Shown one piece after another: positions 20,158 through 29,300 of a DNA stretch of 49,524 bases (positions are counted from its first letter, which is position 1; the number at the start of each line of letters is the position of its first letter). The notes under the pieces are model-generated. The model was not told the DNA's origin. It searched no databases and saw only the letters and a list, made by a program, of their open reading frames with translations. Made by a program: the position numbers and the translations under genes. The stretch spans positions 1-49,524 of the forward strand of contig JAILFM010000047.1 in NCBI GenBank assembly GCA_024697575.1, written 5' to 3'. The DNA comes from Clostridiales bacterium (GTDB taxonomy: Bacteria; Bacillota; Clostridia; Oscillospirales; Acutalibacteraceae).

Positions 20158-20192
20158 CAGTACATTGTACTGCCGATATCGGAGTTTGTCAA
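20158..20192 (-). promoter_or_regulatory. promoter and paired palindromic operators of the RHH-RelE module
   Basis: On the minus strand TTGACA (20187-20192), 17 bp and TACAAT (20164-20169). A perfect palindrome CAGTACATTGTACTG (20158-20172) covers the -10, and the spacer holds the abutting perfect palindrome CCGATATCGG (20173-20182). This is the expected arrangement for antitoxin autorepression. Confidence 0.8.
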
Positions 20193-20206
20193 GCAAAATA
20201 AATAAG

Positions 20207-20257
20207 GAAAAATCGGCTGCCGCATCTGATTTGACTCATTTGCGGCAGCCCCGTTTT
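20207..20257. terminator. bidirectional terminator closing the pilus-locus transcript
   Basis: GGCTGCCGCA/TGCGGCAGCC (20215-20224, 20241-20250) is a perfect 10-bp stem with T-rich tails in both directions. On the minus strand it lies ~110 bp after the giant gene stop. A further inverted repeat GGCGATATTAAC/GTTAAAATCGCC (20276-20339, one mismatch) lies between it and the gene. Confidence 0.8.
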
Positions 20258-20361
20258 TTTGTTTTTACCTATTCAGGCGATATTAACCGTCTATCTGTAT
20301 AATAATTATACATCAATATATATTATTGTTAAAATCGCCCGGTTTGCTTTTTGTGCGGCTT

Positions 20362-23300
20362 TTAACCGAGAGCTTTCATATTCATCTTGACAAAGCGTAC
20401 GGAATAAGGAATACCCTTGCCCTTATCGGTGCCGGTAGCGGAGTCCGCTCTGAAGTAGACAACCTGACCCGCGTAGGAATTAAGGATAATCTTATAAAGG
20501 TCATCATCCGATTCCGCCTTGTGGGCTTCGTAGTATTCTTCGGTCATGCTGTCGCCGCCGTTTGTCACCTTGTAAGCCGCCGGGTTAAATACCTGAGGAG
20601 TCGTGAGAACGGTGCCGTTCTTCCTGTAGAGCATAAGCTTATCCGTCTCTTTATCCCTGAAGATATCAAGCGTCACCTCGGAAGAACCCTCAAAGCCCTT
20701 GATTTCGTAAATATGGGGCACACAGTAGTTCTTAATCAGGTATTCTGTAACCGCAAGACCGGTCAGCTTCTTGAACCAGTTTTCGGTAACTGCGGCGCCG
20801 GGATACTGCCTGTATTTGCCCTCGATATAGGATACATTGACCTCGACCTCGCTGTCACCGGACTTCATAAAGCGCTTTGTCTCGCTTTCGCCCGGTTTCT
20901 TATAGGTCGCAGTGCCGTCAACCTCGGTTATTATCCTCACGCTGCCTTCGTCATAGAACTTGACGGTTACGGGCTTGAGGTCTTCGTCATAGACAGTCAC
21001 CTGATAATTCTGCTTGATATAAATTGTCGGCAGGTAGGTATTGTTATCCGTCATGACCGGGGTCCCGGGCTCAACCTGCGTGGGTTGCGTAGTTACTTCG
21101 ATCGCTCTCTTTTCATAATACTGGTTGTTCGCGTTGGTTCCCTTGAATTCGCCGTAGATATGGTAGTAACCGTTTGCCTCGGTGTACTCGCCGCCCGGCA
21201 GACCGCAATCATCGCCGAACACACCGTTTTTATAGACATACCTGGACCTTAAGTAATAGCCGTTCGTTATCATCAGCGCTGAAGCGGAGAGCGTCGCGTT
21301 GGTCCTTACATATCCCATGGTTTTTATGCCGTTAATCGCATTGGTTTCGGAGTGCGCCGTCGAGATGAAGCGGTAAACCTGATCGGTCTCAAATTCCATA
21401 TAACCGGTCAACTTTGAATCATTACCGCTTACGGAATAATAGACCGGTTTCCCTTTGTATGTCGGCAGCGGAGACCTTGATTTTGCAAGGAACAAATATG
21501 TATCCTTACCGTTCATCTTCATTGTGACAACAGGATTTGAAGACCAGTTGATGGAGGAACCGCTTATCGCAACGTATCTGTAAACAACCTGCGCCTCGCC
21601 GCTTTCGCCCGAGGGTTCAACCGTAACGGTACTGTCGTTTGCAAGGTCGTTATAGTAATAAGGCTTAACAATAACGTCACCCTGAACGTTTGTCAGGTGA
21701 AGATCAAACGTGAAGTCATCTGAGTCGCGGGATTCAAGCGGAGTCGCGGCGGTATCCACCTCTTTTTCGGAATATTGCGCAAGGTAGTAGCGAATCTGCT
21801 CGCTTGTATCGCTGTCAAGAGCTTCAATGGACGCGACGTTGCCGTCAATTGTCGCCTCCGCGGAAGCGACGATGGTATTGATAAACAGCATCGCTTCGCT
21901 GAGCGTCATATTGTTAGTGTGACCGGCGCCCGTGTAGGTTACATTCTTATAGGTGTACAGATAATAGGCGTCGGCGCAGTCGTTCCTGATATTGTCTTCA
22001 TAGGCGTAGCGAGGCATATCGGGAACCTTGTTGCCGTCCCACCATCTGCTGAACCAGCCCTGCGTTCTGCGTTCTGACATTCCGCCGGCCTGAGTGTCGC
22101 CCTGTAAGTTGTCCCTCGTTCCGCCAAGGCAGTACCAGACGGTCGCGAAGTCGTTAGTGAATGTTCCGTCCGCGTTCTGAACGCCTGTAAGGTCAAGGCT
22201 GTAATACTGCTCATGCGTCATATTGACGGTTAAATCCGTCTGTTTGCCCACATAGCTCAGGTTCTTGTTTTCATTGGAAACAAAGCCGTCGATATAATCA
22301 AGGCTCGTTGTCGGGTTGCTTACGCCCGATACACCCCTGCCCGCCGTATTAAGGTTATACGGATAGGTCGTTATACGCCCGCTGTTGACCTGGGTTATCT
22401 TGTCGGTATAAAGGGGAGCCTGCGACGTGTCGGTTATACTGCCGGCTGTCGGCGAAAGCTGATTTTCAATCATTTCTTTCAGATTTCTGAGCTCGCGCCA
22501 CCATGTACGGCTGAACTTCTTCCAGAAATTGGAGCTGAAGATCGAGGTCGAAGGCGCTTCGCGGCGCATTCTCTCCATCGCGTAGCGCGTGTAAGCCTGT
22601 GTCTGGAAAGCGTTTTCAGCCTTGCCGCTGTCAGGCAGATAGGCTATCTTGTAGCCCTTGTTGGTGAAATAGTCGATATTGGCTATTCTCGTGCTTTCGC
22701 CGGTTTCGATTATCGGGTAGCCGTTCGTCTTGCCGTAGACAATGACATTGCCGTCTTTGTCAAAGCCGACATTCCACTGGCCTTTGCCGGTTTTGTCAAC
22801 GGTGTAATAGCAGTAAGCGCCGTAGACCTTAAAGCCGTTCGCGGGTGACGACGGAGCAAGGTCGAAGGATGAGGTGTTGATATCCGCTTCGCCCTCGTCG
22901 CTCTTCCACTTGCCGCTGCCGCGATAGGTGTAGGTTGCGTCAACAACCCACTTGCCGTCCTCATATTTTGCCACGGCGGCGTGGTAGTTAGCTGTTGAAA
23001 GAGCTCTGCCTTCGGAATCGTAGCCCTGGGTCATACCCTGAACTTCGGTGGCGTCGGATTCATAGAAGATGAAAGCGTTGTTCTGATTGTAGCCGATATG
23101 CCAGTATTGATATTCGCCTGTGCCGTCACCCTGCGATGTAGTATCGTAATAAACATAAACGCCGTATTTTTCGCTGTCGCCGTCGCGTTGTGCCGAACCA
23201 ACAGGTTGACCGTGATCATCTTCAAGCTTTTGGCTGACATGGGTTACAGTCCACTTGTCATCCGAGCCTTTCTTGACATTGGCAAGGTGCTTATTCACGC

Positions 23301-26300
23301 CGCTTATTACATTGCCGTTTTTGTCTTTGCCCTGAACATAGGCGCCCTGACTTGTCGAATAGTACTGATAAACAACCGGAGTCGTGTCATAGTATTCAAA
23401 GGGAACGGCGCCCGAATACATATCGTCGGTGTAGCCGTATTTTGCCGGCGAATCATCTTTGCCTACACCTGCCTCGGAGCGGTTAAGGTCGCTTCGGCTG
23501 AGGATGCCCGTCGTTATGCCGTAGGGGTCAAGGCCGACCCTGTCACGAACATAAAGGTTCATGTAATAACCTTCAGCCTGGCGGTTGTTGGCGTAGAAGT
23601 TGTTGGCATAGCTTGTCGCGTCGTGGGTATAGAGAACATGCTTGCCGGTGTCTATAAAATCGGATATCGCCTGTGAAAGCTGTTCGGAAACACCGTTGCA
23701 GTAGGAATCGCCGAAGCCGACAATCAGCATATCAAAGTCTTTCTGTTTGTCCGCCTTTGTTATTGCGCCGTTCTTTGAAACCCTCATTTCATACAGATTG
23801 CCGTTGAGGTTTTTAAGAAGGGCGAGGCACTCGGCGCGGGTAAGGTTACCCATTTCGCGCTCTTCATCAATATTGGATTTGTTATCCTTGTTACAGAATT
23901 CCGAAACGCTCTTCTGATAAATGTTGATAACGATGTCAGGGTTCTTACCTGTGTCGTAGTTTTGTTTTCTAAGAACCCTGTCATACTGAATCATGAAGGT
24001 TATTACCTTCTTGCCCGGCTGGCACGGGTCGTCATTGATAACGCGTTTAAGACCGTAAAGCTCATTTGAGGCAAATATATCTCTGAGGAAAACGCTGCAG
24101 ATGCTGCTTGTGTTGTAGCTTGCCGTGTTCATTACGGCGTTTGTAAGGTTATACGAGGTTGTCGCAATCGGAAGGCCGAGCCAACCTTCCTGGGTCGGCA
24201 CCGTGCCCATGGGCAGCACCTGAAGAACGCTGATTTCCCTTTGCGGTGTCAGGTCTGCCGCATCGCCGTTGACGGAATAGACAAAACCGCGAACACTGTT
24301 ATGAACGCTTGAATTGTTGGAATTGATAACCTCAAGCTTCCACGAATAAAGCTGCCTTGCTTCAAGGTTCATTCTCAGGGTATATTCGTGATTAACGGAG
24401 TTGTTGTTGCCGCCGCTGAGCTGAAGGCTCTGCTCCGGAGCCGTCGCGGTATCGCCCTCAAAGACGCCGCAGACCGTGCTCTTGGGCTGAATCTCACTTT
24501 CGGAGAAATTGCCGTCGGCGTTCGAGTCAACATAAACGTTGTAGTCATACGGGTCGTTTGAATGGCCGCTGTGGTTTGTTATCTTGAACTTGTATTCATA
24601 AAGCGTGTTGTCAGTTGTGACAACATTGTCGCCGACAATCTGATTGCTCTCAAAATAAACCTTGGATGCGTTGACAAGATTTTTGAGCTTCTTTTCGGTA
24701 TTGGATGTTCTGCCTTCTGTTACGGTAATACCGCTGGTGCTCATAACGTTTGACATTTTCGCGTTGATCTTCGCGTCAAGGGTTTCAAACAGAAGCGATG
24801 AATTGTCAATCCTGTCTTCCGAAAGGGCGAGAACCGCCGCGCCGGACGCGCCGGGGCTGCCGCTTCTTGTCGGGAAGTATGGGAAGAGAATGTTTCTTGT
24901 TTCTCTGTCCGTCTTGCCCTTGCCGACGGAGTCGCTGACCGCCTTGCTGTTAAGCAGACCCGCGTCAAACATATTGATTTGTTCAAACAGGTCACAGTAG
25001 AAGTCGAAGCATATGGCAATATAGTCTCTGCTCTTTTCGAGCTGCATAGTAAGGTCTGTGACACCGTCTTCATATTTATAGGTTGTTGACTCAACATATT
25101 TTGAGCTTGACCATCCGGTCGCGCCCCACAGATTGCCGCCGAAGCTGTACCAGTTACGGTTTTTCCACTGGTAGTTGGCGTGAAGACCGCTGTATGGGAA
25201 ATAGACCCTGTTGTCATCGCTGACAGCCGCGCCCTTCTTGACAGCTACGCCGTCCTTTATCTCCCACTCTTTGACAACCAAGCCGTCTTTGTCAACGGCA
25301 ACCTGATAATTCTCGTTGACATCGTAGTAGTAAACATCTTTTTCGTTGCTGCCGCTGCCGAAGGATACATTATAGTTGCTGTCCGCAAGCGGAGCGCGGC
25401 TGTTGCCGTTACCGATGGAATAGGGCTGAAGGTCAACAAGCTGTCCGCCGTTAGTGTCGGTGTAAGTTGTGGAAATTTTCGCCGCAGCGGTGCTTCCGGT
25501 CGGGTGAGACACAACGGAGGTGAAGGTCAGTTCATTCGGCGCGAAGGTCAGTGTGTTGCTCTTGGGGTGAGAGAATTTGACAAGGCTCGTGTATTTAGCG
25601 GATTTAAACTCAAAGCTCGTGATTTCAACGCGGTAGGTTTTACCATAGTAGCTGTAGGCGTTGTCGCCCGTTTTGTTTTTATAGTCATCGTAGGCATCAC
25701 CGTCACAGTTGACGCCGAAGACGAACTGGCTTTCAAGCCCGTCGCACTTTGAGTCAGCCTCCCTGTAAGAGATGTTTGCCTGATAATCCTCAAAGGAATA
25801 ATCGTTCTTACCGGTCTCTTTGATGGCTTTGCCGTCAACATACCATGTGTAGTGCGGCTGAACGCCGGCAGGCAAAGCATCGCCCGTATATTTTGCGGTG
25901 AAGGTCACCTTGCCGTCATATTTGGTGGCGCCTATGCCGAGGAAACCGCCCTCGCGGTATGAACCCTTTTCTATCTTCGCTTCAAGCGTGCATTCCAGAG
26001 TGCCCTGCCAGTCGTTTTCGCAAAGCGCGTCCGAGAGCACAACGGGGTAGCCCGCCGCGGAAAACTCGTCAAGCTGCGCCTTCTTATTGGCGGTGATGTC
26101 GTTGCCGCCGGAACGAAGGTCAAGGAAGGGAAGAGTGTGAAGGGTATCGTCATCCGCCTTGATTTCCCACAGGTTCTTGCCCACACCTGAGTTGAAGTTA
26201 TAATCGTCGGCAAGAAGACCGCCCAGGCGTGTCGCGTTGCGGTGAAGGGTTGAGTCAACGCCGTTCCTTGCGTAGTAAATATCGCCGATGTTGGTGTAAT

Positions 26301-29300
26301 ACATGCCGTCCATGTAATACTCGTTATAATCGGGAATAAGGGTCTTGAGATAATCCGGGCGCTTTACAAGCTGAACGAACAGGTCGCGGTATTCCCTGTT
26401 GATAAGTTTGTCGGGGTCGCTGACAGGCAGCTCGTTTATTTCCTTGCCTTTCCAGACAATCCTGTTGCCTTCGCGGTTGATGTAGTAACCCTCTTCGTCC
26501 TTTTCAAACCTTTCGTCCGCTTCGTCCTCACCGTAGAGACGGTAGTTCATATTCGTAAGTGACGAACCGATATAGACAAGGTCGAAGTTCTCAACGAGAT
26601 TCAGGTTCGAGCCGTTAAACTCCGACATACTCATACGGGTGATGGTGATTTCGGTATCGGCATATTCCTTTTCGACAGTGCCGTCGTTAAGGGTCTTCTT
26701 TGACTTGACATACTGAAGCCTGCCGTCCGGGAACCACTCCTTAACCATTTCAACCGTAAGACCGCTGGCGTAGTTGAAGGTTTCGGTCCTGTACTCGCCC
26801 AGTTCGCTGTATAAGTTCCAGTCAAATATATCGCCGATAAAGCTGTCATAGTAGTAGTACGGGTTATAATATGTATAGTTGCCTACGCTCGTGAGCATTG
26901 ACAGGGATCCGCTTATGTATTCCGCGGGAGCCTGCGTATATGGTTCAATGTCAAGAACGCGAAGCTCCGTCTTGTTGAACTCGACCGCTCTGCCGGCGTA
27001 GTTGATGATGTAACGGATGCAGGTAGCCTCCGTCACCTTGTCAAAGAGGGTTGGCTTACTCTCCTTTTCAAGCTGGATATCCTGATACACTTCGTTATAA
27101 GCGCCCGCCGCCGAAGAGTGCTGGCCCTGAAGTTCATCGGCGAACAGCTTGTTGGCGATGGTGCTGTTTGTGTGCTGAACATTCGGCAGCGCAGTGCCGC
27201 TGTAACGGTATATGAATTTTTCAACGCCGCCGTAGTTGCGCCCGCCGCCGACATCATTAACCAGAGATTTAAGATAGACAAATCTTCCGCCGCCGCTGTC
27301 TCTGTAGTCAATAGCCGTCAAGGCGATATCGACTACCGTCGGCGTTTCGTATGTTATAATGAACTCTTTAAGAACATCATACGCGTCCTTTGAAAGATCG
27401 TCCGTAAAGGTCGGCGCGTCTTCAAAAACAGATGTGCCGCCCGTAAACACGACAAGATCGAAGCCGGAGACAAACGCATCGACGTCCTTCTTCTTTTTGG
27501 TGTTGAGGAAGGTCGTTGTTACGGTGTCAACGGTAACGTTCATCATCTCGTACTCGTTCCCGCCGCTTGTGTAGTTGACAAGCTTCGTGTAATCCGTGCC
27601 GTCGATATCATAGTCGAAAACATGTCTTAAGAACCAGTTGTTGTTTTCGATACCGCCATTATAAAAGACGACCTGCGTTGCGACTGTGTTGATAGTCGCC
27701 CTTTCATCGCCGACATCGGTGTTGAAGTATTTATAGATTCCGTTGCCCGCGCCGACATAGATGTAGTAGTCAATGCCGTCCTCAACAAAGAACGGAATTT
27801 CCCAGTCCTCGGCGACGGAAAAGCTGTTTTCACCCACATAGTAGCGGTGCTCGTCGTCGAAAGAGGCTGAAACGGGGGTTATATTGTCATAATTGATATT
27901 CGCGTAGTAATAAACCGTGCTGCTGTCAAGGAAACCTGAGCCGCTCGCCGCGTTAAAGCGTTTGTCAAGAGTGAACAGAGCCGCGCCTGCGTTAAGGTTA
28001 TCCGACGCGACAACCGGTCTGTAGCTTTCATCCTCATAGATGTAATAAAGCTCGCCGTCTTCAAGCACAATCTGGTTGCCCTCGGTGTTAAATCTGATGT
28101 CCGGTGTAAAGCCGTCTTCACCATATGTTCCCTGGTAGGCATAGTCAACAACAACTCTGCCGACATACTCATAGATATAGCCGGCGTCTTCGTCGTCATT
28201 CGCAACGCGCTTGTACATTGCCTCATCATAACAGTAGGCATAAACGGTTGTGCCGCACTCGACGGTTCTCCAGTCCGTTATCTTGACATATTCGTTATTT
28301 TCAAGCAGATAGTATTGCTCGCCGCCCTCCTGCATAACGCCGTCAACAACCGAGCCCTCGAGAACGAAGTTTCTCGCGCCGATCGTACCGTCCGCCTCGT
28401 ACTCATCCGTGACGGAGTTGTAGGTATAAACGGTGTCACCGTAATGGAGGTCGCTTGTCTTTGTGACCATCCTCTTGTCGTTACCGTCGCCGTACCAGTA
28501 AACAGTGTCTTTGACAACGGTGTCGTTCTTTTTGCCCAGAGCGGAATAGGTATAGCCTTCACCGCCGGAGTTCTTTGTTCTGTAATAGATAACCTCGTTT
28601 TCGTCGAGGGTGTTAAGGTCATCTATTGCGGTATACTTATCCTCACCGTCAACAACGGTTTTGGTGTAATAGGTGTCAACAGAAAGGCTGAAGCCGACTG
28701 AACCGATAACGCCCTTTTCGACATAGTCGGTTTTGACATATATATCCTTGTTTTTAAGCGCAGCGCTCGTGTAGTCCGTTACAATCTTAAGCGAAGGAAC
28801 GGCGCCGTCTGCGTTTTCCATGGTGTAATATACAATCTTCTGCTTCGGGGCGGAAGGATTCGCGATCTTTTCGTTCCAGTAACCGTCGGCAAGTATCGAC
28901 GATGTATCGCTCAGATAAAGCTTGCCGTCATCGTGAACGTTGCCGGCGTATTTGACATCGGAAGTCCACTTCAGGTCATAGAAAAACGCGTTGACATTAT
29001 ACGGCTGAACCTGAATGTTGCTGAAAATCGCAATCTGCTCGTTGGCAACAATACCGCCGTCTCTGCCGCCGAAAGCAAGCTGAATGTATCTGCATTCGTT
29101 CGGCAGGGTTACGTCAAAGCTCTGATTGCCGCTGCCGTTTGACTTTCTTGTATAGCTTGTCTTGCTCTCGGTGCCGTTGTTGTCAATGTTCGGCACGCTC
29201 ACCGTAATCGGAGCAAAATTGTTGTCGAAAAACGTCAGTCTCACCTGAGAGCTGTTACCCGCAAGACTGTTTTCAACATAATAAGAAACTCTGTATCTTA

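Noticed and set aside
20326-21252. 308-aa plus-strand open frame
   Set aside because: Antisense to the C-terminus of the giant protein, begins in the spacer without a ribosome site, and has no recognisable domain.
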